From: Lineus longissimus
Lineage: Eukaryota; Nemertea; Pilidiophora; Heteronemertea; Lineidae
Direction of reading: 5' to 3'
DNA: 60,000 bases
Assembly (NCBI RefSeq): GCF_910592395.1
Contig: NC_088310.1
Coordinates: 21,399,501-21,459,500, forward strand
Part shown: positions 13,401 through 24,149 of the stretch, piece after piece
How the letters are laid out: every line of letters begins with the position of its first letter
Position numbering within the stretch: position 1 is the first letter of the stretch
Notes under the pieces: generated by a model
What the model was told of the DNA's origin: nothing
Databases searched by the model: none
What the model saw: the letters and a program-made list of their open reading frames with translations, nothing else
Translations under genes and position numbers: made by a program

Positions 13401-16400
13401 ATCCATTCCCAAACTAGACCTTTTTCATTACAACGTTCCTTGATAACGCTCATCACAATCATCCAGCAGCATTACCCGGATCATTTCTTCCGCAGACTAT
13501 CCTTTGAAGATGCCTGCTTCAAGCTTATGATCACAAGGCTGTTCCGGCCAATCACAAGATTCCGAGCAGCAGCTAAGATTATCATGATAGAGGTGAGTGA
13601 GTGCGACGATAACCAGGGACTGAAAGCTCTCCAGGGTTGCTCAATTGGCGTCGTCTCCCAAGAGTTGGTCAATCTTGTCATCCCTGGGTAGAATACAATC
13701 TCTCCCCGAAGATTCAGACGACAGAGAGGAGGTTACAGAGGGAATATCGGCGGGAGTTCAGTATGAGCTGACCGTTGGTGGTTTTTGTCAGCAATTATTA
13801 GGTCTATTACAATAAGAATGATGCAAGTAATATCCGCAGTCATACATATACACTGCTGGTAACATACAGAATAAAATAACGTCAACAGATCCGCTTAGCC
13901 ATTCACTCCACAGCTGAGGTCTGAACCTCTCGCTGGGCAAACATGCTCAATCATCTCTTTCAAATACATCGCCTTTGATAATAAGGGAATGTCACCAACC
14001 TTTACCTCCTTTTCCATGTCGCCTTATAACTGGCAAATTGGTGTAGAATTCCAGTCATATTCATAACGATGAACGGTAGTTAGTTTGATGTATCGCTTTT
14101 CCTTTTAGCGAAAGCGACTTCTTAGGGATCCAGCTTTTCTGAAAAGGCAAAAATGGAGGACGTATAGTGTGGATGGTAGTATGCCGTCTTATACAAAAGC
14201 TATCAGGAATTGGTAAGCCAAACTGGAGAATGGGAAGGCCCACCCCCAAGTTCATCACTAAAGGAGATAAAGTGTTCAGCAAAGCTAACGATACAATTTA
14301 TCATGGCACAGTATATGTACTGACATCAACTGGTTTAACGTCATTCTCAAGAAAATGGATGTGCATGTGCATGAACAAAATCAGTTAAGGCAGTGCTTTT
14401 ATCTTTTTAAATTGTCCGTTTTGGTCAACAGATTCCTCAAGCCAGTCCGATTCCAACAATCAGTTTTATTTTTCCTTCTATCGGTTTTCAGTTTGTCTAT
14501 AGCTGAAGATCCGGAGACAGACGATATATTCCAACTTCCTTCATTAAGTAAGTACTCTTAATGGTAATCAATATAAAGAACTACAGACTGAAAGAACTTA
14601 CTCGAGAAAATGTCCCATGTGTGTACAAAACTGCTGGTTTGACTCATCCGTAATGAAATGTGATAGTAAGTGTTCCACTGACCAAGGATATGGTTGGTGA
14701 CAGTCGGACAATACTATTTCTTACGAAACCGTTGTGATGAATTTAGTCTTCCTCATTACACTTACATTGTACTTGCCTTTTATAATTTCAGAATCGGGTC
14801 CACTCTTCATTGCCCGCTGGGTTGTGGGAATTCCTATCAAATCTCTGCTGTATTTTACAGTACCTGACTGTAGAAAAGATAGGTTAGTTGGAGGCATGGG
14901 TTGCTTTTATTGAGAAAAATGCAATTGAATCAATGATGTCCGACCTGGGTTTGGTTGGTATGATTGAAAAAAGTTCGCTTCTCAGCATTTTCAGAATCAA
15001 TTGCGGTTTTCTTGGGTTTGGTAAGAAAAATTAATGAAGGCTGGTGCGTTGCAGTTGGTGGTAGTGATGGATTAGAAATAGCCTTTTACAAAATGCAACC
15101 ATGAGCGAAAATTCTGCTCTTGGCCGTCTCGTTGGTTTAGGAAATTAGGTTCACGTTATAAAGACACTGCATATACATACAATCTGGTCATCACTGACAT
15201 CTGATTTCTAATTTTCAGGTGGGCAAGATGGTACATGGCAACCTTTGGCATGTCAATAGTGTGGATAGCTGCCTTCTCGTATGTCATGGTCTGGATGGTA
15301 AGTGCGACTCCTGCGGTTTTGCATCTAACGAATTGCCATTAACATATCAGGTGGGGATATTCTTTACCCAAGGTGGCAGAAGACCATCGTTCTTATAATA
15401 GGCAGGCAACAATGGGAGTGTACAAGTATATATCTAGAAAGCTGAAGGGATAAAGTAGTTTTTCATTCACTACTTGTATATTGCTGTGTAGTTCAATGTA
15501 CCCTGTACACCTGCATCCGGCAACTTGTACGTATTCCATCTTGAATTTGACCCCCAAAACTGAAATTGCTTTAATTTCCTCTTTTGTTCCTGGTGATTGA
15601 GAGTACGAGAGAGGTAGTACAAAACACTTAGAGTCACTGGATGTACATGTAGGTATCCAAGTGGTACATGTTTGTCAGTCTCCTATGGCGGTGACCGGCT
15701 ATATTTGTTTAGTAATCCTACCCAGACAATTTCAATCAATATGATCCATAAATCAATAACGAATGCATGACCATCGTTCGCGCAGCTATTGAGGATGCTT
15801 GTGCATGGTATGCACAAACTAATGTCATATTTTTCTATGATCAATTCTAAGAAATATCCTAACTTTGTGGTGTTCTAATATTTGTTCACACTACTGTACC
15901 TTCTGCCATTCCACGTTACAAAAAAACATTGATGTTGGCGCTTCCACTGGAAACTACTTTAAGGTTTCTCTATAATTTGTCATCCAAATCATGTCTATGA
16001 GGTTGAGAATACCCTGTTTTGTTTCTCAAGATGGCCACCGAATTTCATTTAGTCTCCGTTGTAAACTTGCAAGAAGCCGTTGAAATTCACCACTTCATTT
16101 CCAACGGAAATCCTTATCATAAACATATCCTTCCCCTGTGTTTGTTGCGGATGTTCATATTGCAATATGACCGAGGAAATCGATGTTTAAGTGGTTTGGA
16201 TGCGAAATAAAATGTCAAAGTTGGTGTGAATATCATCATATACATCGTATCGATTTCGGAGTTCAGTAGTGTATCATGAGGCGTTCTTTGCCTCTCTTGT
16301 TGTAGGTTGCCCTGATGGGTTACACGATGGGGATCCCAGACAGCATCATGGGCATCAGTTTCCTCGCTGCTGGAACCAGCATACCCGATGCCATGGCCAG

Positions 16401-18352
16401 TGTCATCGTGGCGCGCCAGGGTTAGTAGAATTATTCTATATGATTCAATGTTATAACTAAAGATGCATCTTTAACGAATGTTCTTCCCTGGAATACATAA
16501 AATCATTATACTTACAGATTAAATCATTGTTGGCAAGCCATTAACAGTGGAAGGGGATTGTAGAATGCCCTTAGGCAATTCAGCATATATATATATTTGG
16601 CAAGCTTCAGGAGGCCCGCCGTTTACGGGCGTTTAAGGGGCAGTTTAGAATGTAGGTCAATCCCAAGGGCAGCTTCGAGCAGACACTCCAATGTATTTCA
16701 AAAGAACATTGTTGAAATCGTTATGTCCACATAGCAATGTTACCAGCCTGTATTACTACATGTACATGTATGTCTCAACACCAATCGAGTCTTCGACATA
16801 ACGGCAAACTGACGCAGTATTCTCTTCAGGGATTGAGACTCTGTAGACAAAATCAAATCACAGGATTCTGCGCATGGCACATTTCTACACCAAGGCAATA
16901 GACTGAATCCCTCAGGATGAATTAGCTCAGAGGAATACATCGTAGGAATTGGATTGCTGCCCTAACTAATTGAAATACTCCAGAAGTCCATCCCAAAGCC
17001 ATTTCGTCACAGTTTATTTGCGTTGGCTTGCTCAAGTGCAGCTTGGCTAATGGAAATTGGCTTAGGGGAATCGATTGGGAATTTAAACAGTACATAAGTT
17101 TTCCATTTTGCGGGCAAAGTTGTCATATCCAAATATATGGCAAGATGGCAAGATTTAATACAGAAATCAAGTTGATTTGCATTCGCAGGATACAAAAAGA
17201 TATTATCATGTTGGCAAAAGCCAAGAAATGTCTTCAAGGGTGCTTGTAAAGTCAAACTGCAATAGAAGGATGGGTCTGTAGGCTATAGCCAGTGGTAAAA
17301 TCTATCAATTTGATATCCAATCGACGAAATACAAGAGAACAGGGCGGATGAAAAACAGTGACAAAATGCTAACTCGAAAGTAGTTTTTCTTGAATACATT
17401 GTACATTGTAGTATCTTCCCGAAGCTGCTCTCAAGTGGGTTCGGTCTGCCCCTTCTCCCCCCCCCCCCCCCCAAAAAAAAACCCCGCCTGCAAACAGCCT
17501 CCTCAAGCGCATTAAATTTCATTTTGCCGTCTTGTAGGTATGGGAGACATGGCCGTCTCGAACACAATTGGTAGTAACGTGTTTGACATCCTAATGGGCC
17601 TTGCATTTCCATGGTTCATCAAGACTGCTCTCGTCTCGCCAGGCCTCACGGTAAGTATCCTAAAAAAAGGAATTAACGTTAGTTTTACAAGCTTCTTCAA
17701 GTGTATTGATAGTGACCATTCTTTGCTGTTTGTCAGCTGGTACGAGTTGAGACGAACACAGATAATCACTGTCTTATAAAGGCTTTTAAACTTTTTGTTC
17801 TGGGGGAGGGCATAACTTCACTTTTCGTCCCAAATAGTGTCGACTGAATCTGCATGAAAAACATGTTTTTAGGAAGAGGCTGATCGAAATGGGAGGAGAC
17901 CGGTGCATACATCATTATGCTCAGTTTATCTCTGTTTTCCCAGGTTCATATCAACAGTAACGGGATGATCTTTTCTGTGTTGCTCCTCTTTCTGACAGTT
18001 CTGATTACGGTAAGTGCCGACACCGAAAAAAACCCATCATTGGTACTCTACTTTGAAATAACACAAACGCCATCTTCAGGGTGATGAAGGAACTGACTCA
18101 TTTAATGCGTGAAGCGATTCTGAGTGTTGAAAAGGGGGTCGTAAATAATCTTTATTGAACCATCTCTTATATTCTTAATGCATTTCTTGCCTGTTTCAGA
18201 TTGGAGTCATCCATTTTACTGGTTGGCAGCTCAATAAAAGATTAGGAATGATTTTCTTGGCTGTCTATGCAGTGTTTCTCACCTTTTCCATTTGTATCGA
18301 GTTCAACGTATTCGGGTACGTAAATCCACCGATGTGCAGCGAATATGACTGA
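1485..18352 (+). CDS. SLC24A: K+-dependent Na+/Ca2+ exchanger, SLC24A3/4 type (5' partial)
   Basis: Membrane antiporter that exports Ca2+ and K+ in exchange for Na+. Fourteen coding exons are joined in a consistent phase: 1485-1636, 4883-5071, 5575-5649, 5936-6015, 6486-6589, 13077-13161, 13418-13596, 14503-14547, 14792-14882, 15219-15297, 16306-16420, 17538-17650, 17944-18009, 18200-18352, giving 507 aa to TGA. The first exon reads [18 protein letters not shown], and the end is [16 protein letters not shown], both close to the same positions in vertebrate NCKX3/4. Both alpha repeats are intact (see separate entries). The segment between them (exons 5-8) is the acidic cytoplasmic loop, diverged as usual in the family. 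Exon 1485 starts with two bases of a split codon, so the signal-peptide exon lies upstream and was not found. The acceptors at 13417 and 14502 were chosen by phase and are less certain than the rest. Confidence 0.93.
1637..3195. other. SLC24A intron, unique part
   Basis: Intron between the exons ending at 1636 and starting at 4883, before the tandem array. AT-rich; no exon, repeat unit or RNA gene recognised. Confidence 0.6.
3196..4870. repeat. Tandem array, about 8 units of 207-211 bp
   Basis: The anchor cagcactgtg occurs at 3398, 3608, 3817, 4024, 4232, 4443, 4654 and 4861, giving spacings of 210, 209, 207, 208, 211, 211 and 207 bp, with a leading partial unit from about 3196. Each unit carries 'tctgatctccatccc', 'gaggccgatccgtcttctaa' and usually the 12-bp palindrome catgatatcatg (some units have an extra gt before it). 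The units starting at 4232 and 4443 look identical, so the array has been homogenised recently. It ends 12 bp before an SLC24A exon. The 81-aa ORFs repeated inside it are by-products of the repeat. Confidence 0.95.
4883..5071 (+). CDS. SLC24A: SLC24A exon carrying alpha-1 repeat
   Basis: Encodes 63 residues starting [19 protein letters not shown] and ending GILAGQ. It contains the alpha-1 ion-binding motif [15 protein letters not shown], with the acidic Glu of the P-E-L-F core present (equivalent to Glu188 of human NCKX2, from family knowledge). It starts in phase 0 after ...DKICE of the preceding exon and ends in phase 0 at CAG/gtaaga. Its acceptor, cttgtcttccag, follows the last unit of the tandem array by only about 12 bp. 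Confidence 0.95.
6985..8565 (-). mobile_element. RTE-type LINE remnant with 5' region and endonuclease, RT core deleted
   Basis: On the minus strand: a 5' leader (about 8565-8420), an apurinic-type endonuclease start ([20 protein letters not shown] at about 8250), then [20 protein letters not shown] and ILMGDINTN (about 7960-7840), then [20 protein letters not shown] and DVASDHHLV (about 7660-7560), and a basic linker ([20 protein letters not shown], about 7170). Next, at about 7065, the sequence passes directly to [20 protein letters not shown], which in RTE elements lies near the end of the reverse transcriptase. The catalytic RT core is therefore missing. Several frameshifts and stops make it dead. 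Related copies are often annotated as 'craniofacial development protein 2-like'. Confidence 0.85.
8570..10330. repeat. Highly degenerate tandem array, six or more units of about 200-390 bp
   Basis: A motif ttcNaagatgtcgt...gtgcaacacc-caatagcaat recurs at about 8762, 9061, 9309, 9603, 9986 and 10193. After several of these comes a second motif, tggtgttgcattgacaagcaaact (9180, 9390, 9650 and 10040 region, with substitutions), and then gaccaacacgac-gcagaa. Order and orientation are constant, so this is an old tandem duplication inside the SLC24A intron. Family unknown. ORFs in it, including a 151-codon minus-strand one, are not convincing. Confidence 0.6.
10331..13076. other. SLC24A intron, remaining part
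   Basis: Continuation of the 6.5 kb intron to the exon at 13077. No exon, RNA gene or repeat could be recognised; short ORFs only. Confidence 0.55.
15298..17537. other. SLC24A introns around the alpha-2 exon
   Basis: Introns 15298-16305 and 16421-17537 hold no recognisable gene. The second contains a run of about 16 C followed by 9 A at about 17457-17481, a place where assembly or sequencing length errors are likely. Confidence 0.6.
16306..17650 (+). CDS. SLC24A: SLC24A exons carrying alpha-2 repeat
   Basis: Two exons, 16306-16420 and 17538-17650, joined in phase 1. They encode [20 protein letters not shown] and then [20 protein letters not shown]. Both acidic residues known to bind cations in the family (Asp548 and Asp575 of human NCKX2) are present, as the D of SIPDAM and the D of NVFDIL. 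With the alpha-1 Glu also intact, the exchanger looks functional. The second Asp is the one linked to K+ dependence. Confidence 0.94.
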
Positions 18353-20264
18353 GGGGCAGACGATATCGTGATATGTCAGAGATCAACAACAGTTAGAGGT
18401 CAGGCAGAGTCAAACAGGCTGCAAAAACATCCATGACGTCTTCCATGTTGGATCTGGTTCTTATTCCGTGTCCTTTTACAGGACATGGTCATAGGTGGAC
18501 AAAGGTTTCATTTACAATCTGGCGTTCCTTCCAGCTAACCTACCTGACCAACGAATCTGAAATTGTCAAGTTTACACTTAGATGGTTGAGACAGAGGACT
18601 AAGTTGGCACATGGAACATAGCATGCATATGAAAGCACTTATGGGATTACCAGCATATGCATATTTGGTCCAGAGATGATGAAACATTACAATATTTTGA
18701 GTCGGAGTAGGACAAGCAATGATAAGGAAAAAAACGTGGTGGGTAACAACTATTGTCGGAACATGAAGTACCGATTAATCCTTGTCACTGGAACGGGATT
18801 TCGTTCCACTAATGAATTGGCTGTGTTAATTGGCTCAGTTTTCACTTGATTGAATATGTATAACATATTTCGATATGTAAAGGATGATAGATTTAGAGAA
18901 AAACACAAGAATATTTTAGGAATAGATTTGCGCCTATTTCTCAATGGACTGATCTTCATTTTGATGGATTACTAGCATAAAAGTTGTAGAGCCACATTTT
19001 AGTGTAGTTCCACCCACTTTATTTCATTTTATTCTATGTCGATGAAAATGCTAGGGTTAATGTGCAATGTGTATAGTGGAGAGGGACTCAGTAAAAGGTT
19101 CTAATAGCAATGTCCAAACTAATCTTTCCACTATATACACGGCGAGCAAAGGACTCGGTAGGATTTCCGTTAGTATTGTCTGCCGGTATCGAACGTTTGG
19201 ATCTTATCCTGTGATTTCCATTGTACATATAGGCCTACCAAGTAAAGGGCCCAGTAGCTCATAATGGCCTTCCCTGATTGTATCTTGTAGGGAGTTGCCG
19301 TCAAAGACGCTGCTTTTGCTACGAGAGTAGCCAATGCTTGCTTTATCTCCGGACTGGCCTGGTGTAGGCAATGTGCATGTGCCTTCAGCCATTCCAAATG
19401 TCTCTCACCGTTTGCAGCATTACCCCCAACATATTTCTTGTGGTTGCTCATTTTTGTTAAGTTTGTGTTGCTGGTCTTAAGTCGTATACGTATCTTTAAA
19501 GATAGATTACACTCCTGTTATTCTGTGTGGCATTCGAGGAAGGGGGTAGTTATCGATAAGTCCGGTAGGAGAAGCGGTAGCTGGGCCTATTGCTTGTCTG
19601 GATGATCAGTCATAAAGAATGTTCACTGATTTATGGCAGGAGTGACCAATGGCAATGCCAAATATTAGATGGTACGATGGTTCATACATTCATTCCCGGG
19701 ACGGACTCTTTACAACAGCTCTTTACGTCTTTTTTTACCCATCCAACCACTTTTGATCTCCTTCCCCCTTTTCCCGCTTGGGGTTTACTGAAAACTCGCG
19801 TGAATGAACAATCTACCTCACAACCAGTAATCTAAATAATTCGACAGATCAAAGAAAAACTGCTTTTAGTATTGCGAGAATTTATACCCCTTGTTCATAA
19901 ATCCTCTTTGCTACTGGTAAGTAGAAGTAGGCTATTGTTCAGTCGATCAGGAGCAGTAGAGACTTTTGCGGCAGGCTCGTGTCTGCTGTAAGTGTAGCTA
20001 GAATTTTGGACGGTTCTTGACCGATTTGACAGTATACATGTAGGCAGTGCTTAGTATATTTAGAATACATGTATACGCAAAGAAGATAGGTGAAGAGATA
20101 TTTTTGTTAACATGCTGTTATTGTTAATGTTGTTAATCACGGATAGTTAGGTTGTTTTTATGAATAAAACTAAACAGTATGTGTGGTTAAAGACTGTGAT
20201 ATGTGTTTATGAACTCTATTGGTGTTCCTTTTCTTTCCTTCTCATAATCATGTGAGTAAATAAA
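18353..20264 (+). other. Probable SLC24A 3' UTR
   Basis: No coding exon follows the TGA at 18350-18352. AATAAA signals are seen at about 20163 and 20259, suggesting a long 3' UTR; where the transcript really ends is inferred. A short imperfect hairpin is present (gtgtatagtgg at about 19067 and ccactatatacac at about 19130), next to a diverged direct repeat containing ggactc-gta. Confidence 0.45.
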
Positions 20265-20639
20265 TAATCTGTAGAAATATTATATGACTAGAACAATCAA
20301 TGAATTAAAACGTCATTGTCAATACTTCGTTTTGTTGTCTTGGTCTTCCATCACTGCGAGAAGACAATCGGTAGTCATGGAATACATTTTATGGTGTGGT
20401 CAAGAGGTTGCAAAGTTGGGAGGTTAATACCAACTGAGATAAAAGTGTCCCGATGCGACCTGCGATAATGATAATAGTCAGTTACGATCATGCAACGAAA
20501 CGATCTGACTACTGTGGGAAACTACACTGTAGGCTACCTATAAATAACCACCGCAAACGACGGATTTAAATCGATGCGACCCAGTGCCATACTAATTGCT
20601 ATACGAGTGCGACAAAACTTTCTCGTCTGCAGTTAAAAC

Positions 20640-21280
20640 CGATCATCACATTGTTTGTTACCAATCCAAGGTCGCTGTGCATGATCATCGATAGAAACCT
20701 GACTTTTGAAAATCACATTAATAATGCAGCTAATGTAGCAACAAAGATTCAGTGTTGGAATGATCAGGAGATCCTTTGACCATTTGGATACTAGGATGTT
20801 TGCGACACTATTTAAACGTTTGGTAAGGCCCCACCTCGAATATGCAAATGTCATCTGGGCCCCCCACCTGAAGAAAAACATAACCGTACTGGAAAACGTA
20901 CAAAGACGAGCAACAAAGTTAATCCCGGGATTAAGAGACATCAGTTACGAGGAGAGACTCTGCAAATTAGGACTCCCGAGTTTATCCTATAGAAGACTTC
21001 GAGGGGACTTAATAGAAACTTACAAGATCACCCATGGTTACTACAACATAGATGGACTTAATCTAACCCAACCTGTCGATGTCACTATCAAACCAGAGGT
21101 CATTCGTATAAGTTAAACAAACCAAGAGCCAAACTAGATATCCGAAAGTACTTTTTTACCAACAGAATCATAGATCCGTGGAATAACTTGCCAGAACAAG
21201 CAGTGAATGCCAACTCGCTAAACCAATTTAAAAATATGATTGACACTCATTACAAATCCGAACTCTACAGCACAGAATCT
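20640..21280 (+). mobile_element. 5'-truncated LINE remnant (CR1/Jockey-like RT C-terminus)
   Basis: Conceptual translation gives MIDRNLTFENHINNAANVATKI, then (after a frameshift near 20755) RRSFDHLDTRMFATLFKRLV, RPHLEYANVIWAPHLKKNIT, RRATKLIPGLRDISYEERLC and SYRRLRGDLIETYKITHG. After another frameshift near 21110 it continues LDIRKYFFTNRIIDPWNNLP and ends near SELY. This is the typical C-terminal part of a CR1/Jockey-type reverse transcriptase ORF. The 5' end is missing and at least two frameshifts make it non-functional. Confidence 0.85.
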
Positions 21281-21282
21281 AG

Positions 21283-22244
21283 ACCAATCATCAAGGAGGA
21301 TACCGCGGTGACGTCACATCACGTGATCCCGACCCATATTAGTGATCGCTATGGCCAATCAGATTCAGTCTACTGACAGCACCAGCACTGAACACATCTC
21401 CACGTCTCACTGTCTGGTGCGCTCCTGTACACAAAAACACCAATAGACATGAAATATTGCAATACCTAGTATGGATTCTTCCTGTGTAAAATAAAATTTA
21501 CAGAGCAGACTAACTTCCACGAATAAAAAAGACGTTTGGCGTGGCCAAAGAGCGGAAATAATGTCTCCGCTAAAATACACTACGAAATACACTAGGCAAT
21601 GCACTACGCAATATACAGTAGAGATGCAGTTGAGTTTGTTATTGTTTTGACTTAGAAGCCCGCCCATATCATAATATATTCATGTATTCATGAAGTATGA
21701 ACTCATTTCTGTCCTATACAACTCTAAGAACAGTCAATTTCTCCTCAAATCATCACCGAAACCGCGATATCCGCAGGAAGATTTCGTTCTAGTGTCCGAA
21801 AATGCATGATCTTACAGGGGCGCTAACTCGACAAATAGAGGGGATCTATGGGGATCTATGCGAGTTTTAGGTATTACAGGTCTCGAACTTGTAAAATCTG
21901 TAAACATGACTCCAAATCCCATTATGATAATGAAGAGATTGCCCCATATCTGGGAGACTGTTTTGAAACCATCGCTAATTTTGGAAGATCGGTGCCCGGC
22001 CATTTGGTTTAAAAAACCCTATTTTTCCCCATCAAAACAGCACTTTTCATTATTCAAATGATATCTTATTGTCTGAAGACTTATTTCATAGCAGAAAAAT
22101 TCTAATAACTCTGATTTCATGCGAAAAATCTAACTTTTTTGATGACTTGATTTTCCCTTGGCCGTGGATCGAGTTTGTTTACAATATGCAGCGCCATCTT
22201 GGAAAAGCCGTGACGTCACCGCGGTATCCTCCTTGACCAATCAT
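21283..22244. mobile_element. Non-autonomous TIR element 1 with flanking direct repeat
   Basis: Perfect 26-bp terminal inverted repeats (CAAGGAGGATACC..., containing CCGCGGTGACGTCAC) at 21292-21317 and 22210-22235 enclose 944 bp. They are flanked directly by ACCAATCAT on both sides (21283-21291 and 22236-22244). Because the repeats overlap with the TIR ends, the duplication can also be read as 11 bp (GACCAATCATC) with a shorter TIR, or 7 bp with a longer one. No transposase is visible inside. A 9-11 bp duplication would fit a Mutator-like origin, which is an inference. Confidence 0.8.
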
Positions 22245-22402
22245 CAAATTTCGTACACACCCCGCCATGCCCACGCAAACAAAAGTATTGAAGAAAAAAC
22301 CTGCTACATACAGGCTAAAAGCCTATTGCAGTATCGTTATGTATGCGTATATGTATATATATATATATATTACTAAAGTCTTAATACCGTCCTCGGATGC
22401 GC

Positions 22403-23355
22403 AGCCCGGTAGCGAAATTTTTTTCTGCAGGATACTTCTGCCATAGTGTACATCTGACAGCCAATCAGAATTCAAGGCAAGCACGTGTCTTTGTTGACAT
22501 CATCTTTCCACATGGCGCAATAATGTCAACAATGCCACGTGTTCTGATAATCTTGGAAAGAACAAGTTAGCAAATGGTTAGAGGAGTATATTAGCTAAAA
22601 TATATTTATTTGCAGTATCTTAACATGTATTTTCATTGTCGAGTGGACTGTATTTATTGGACTTGTCTGTTAAAGGCGCACTGTGCTCGGCAAAATAGCC
22701 GAGGTTGAATGTTTATCTGTCAACCGTGTAACTAGTTCTGCTGTATATGCATAGGTGGCGCCACCATACAATTTATTTTGTTTGCTTGTCAAAATGTGTT
22801 TTATACAATGGCCCTTCAACAATGTTCAAACTACCAAAATAGGCCTGATACCTTCAACAGCAGACATCGGATACACTGTCCCTTTAATAATTATCAACAT
22901 TGGCAACACTGTCAGTGTCACTGCCCCTTAAAATTTCACAAATCGCGAGACATCGGATACACTGTCCCTTTAATAATTATCAACATTGGCAACACTGCAG
23001 TGTCACTGCCCCTTAAAATTTCACAAATCAATGCATGCACTGCAATGTAGCGATCAGATCAGCTGATGCCTCTTTTGTACGCATAATATCATCAATTTTA
23101 CAATGAATCTGTGCAATTCATTCCTAAACACTACGACACAAACCTTGAGTTGAGCATAATTGGGGTCAGACAATGAACTATTGTCACATTCACAGTTGAA
23201 GTGGCACTCGGCATGCGACTCGGTATCGTCCATTGTATTTGCATTATCATGCATAAATAAACAGTGTGACGTCAAAGATCGCGCCAATTGTGATTGGCTG
23301 TCAGATGTACACTGTGGCAGAAGTATCCTGCAGAAAAAAATTTCGCAGCCCGGTA
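22403..23355. mobile_element. Non-autonomous TIR element 2 with flanking direct repeat
   Basis: Inverted repeats of about 60 bp with about two mismatches (GCGAAATTTTTTTCTGCAGG... including a CCAATCA box) run from 22412 inward and from 23346 inward. Flanks are identical: AGCCCGGTA at 22403-22411 and 23347-23355, extendable to the 13-bp GCAGCCCGGTAGC if the boundary is moved in. The element is about 935 bp, encodes no recognisable transposase and contains an 86-bp tandem duplication. Its termini differ from element 1. Confidence 0.85.
22863..23030. repeat. 86-bp tandem duplication inside TIR element 2
   Basis: The block beginning gacatcggatacactgtccc and ending aaaatttcacaaatc starts at 22863 and again at 22949, nearly identical apart from a 2-bp difference (actgtcagtg versus actgcagtg). 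Confidence 0.9.
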
Positions 23356-23625
23356 GCAGACACGGCCCTCCCGCCCCACATATTCCACTGCGCAATCATT
23401 CCCACCAAGGCTTCCCGCGTAAATGATATCACGAGGCCCAACTCGCTGACGATCGTCGATGCCAGGAGGGGATTCCCCATATGATTCCCTGAAAAAAGCG
23501 CCCTCCCTCGTCACCTTCGTCTGATGGAAAGGATGATAAACTAATGATTTTTCTTATGAGGGCATAATGATAATAGAATTTAGCAGCACCCAAAACGGGC
23601 AGTGCGGCGCTGTATTAACACCTTC

Positions 23626-23877
23626 AGCGCCGAACCACGTAGCTCTACGTGGCACAAATCCCCCCTCCCCCTTTGAGCTGGTTATCGGAGACTCATGGAC
23701 TTCATGAAAGAACTACGTCATCGCCATCTTCAGGGCAAGGTAGAAACTGAAAAGACAAGAAGAGGTCCTTGCCCTGAAGATGGCGATGGCGTAGTTGTTT
23801 CATGGTGTCCATGAGACTCCGATAACCAGCTCAAAGAGGGGGGATTTGGGCCACGCAGATCTACGTGGTTAGCGCCT
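23626..23877. repeat. Long inverted repeat (foldback element)
   Basis: Arms of about 110 bp: left about 23626-23740, right about 23767-23877, separated by a 26-bp spacer. The arms pair through ccacgtagctctacgtgg / ccacgcagatctacgtgg, aaatccccc, gagctggttatcggagac and atcttcagggcaagg. Right after it, agcgcctctagtg is repeated twice (about 23871 and 23908). It lies about 270 bp upstream of the MNAT1 start. Probably a foldback-type MITE. Confidence 0.9.
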
Positions 23878-24009
23878 CTAGTGTCTAGATTTTAAGGAAC
23901 GAAATCAGCGCCTCTAGTGACAAGATTTCACAACACCTCCTTGAAACACTCTTGATCTAGCCTCGCCCATGATGAAAAGCAGGAAAACCTCTCGGAGTAA
24001 AAATAGTTT

Positions 24010-24149
24010 GACGTCACAAGGCTAGCCAACCAATCAGGCCATTTTTTCGTCAACCAATCATTTTCGCATTAAGCACCTCGCACTTTTGTCGCTTTAATTC
24101 ACCGTAGGCCTACTTTTATATTCATGACAATAAACTGATATATTTAAAC
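24010..24149 (+). promoter_or_regulatory. Putative MNAT1 promoter: CRE-like and twin CCAAT boxes
   Basis: A perfect CRE palindrome TGACGTCA at 24010-24017 and two CCAATCA boxes in the same orientation, with CCAAT at 24031-24035 and 24055-24059, lie 90-140 bp upstream of the MNAT1 ATG at 24150. No TATA box at a convincing distance. CCAAT (NF-Y) and CRE boxes are usual in housekeeping promoters; the same two motifs also occur in the neighbouring TIR elements. Confidence 0.5.

Noticed and set aside
13467-13592. Alternative exchanger exon from acceptor atccag at 13466 to donor at 13592
   Set aside because: Both ends look good as splice sites, but the phases do not match the neighbouring exons; 13418-13596 fits.
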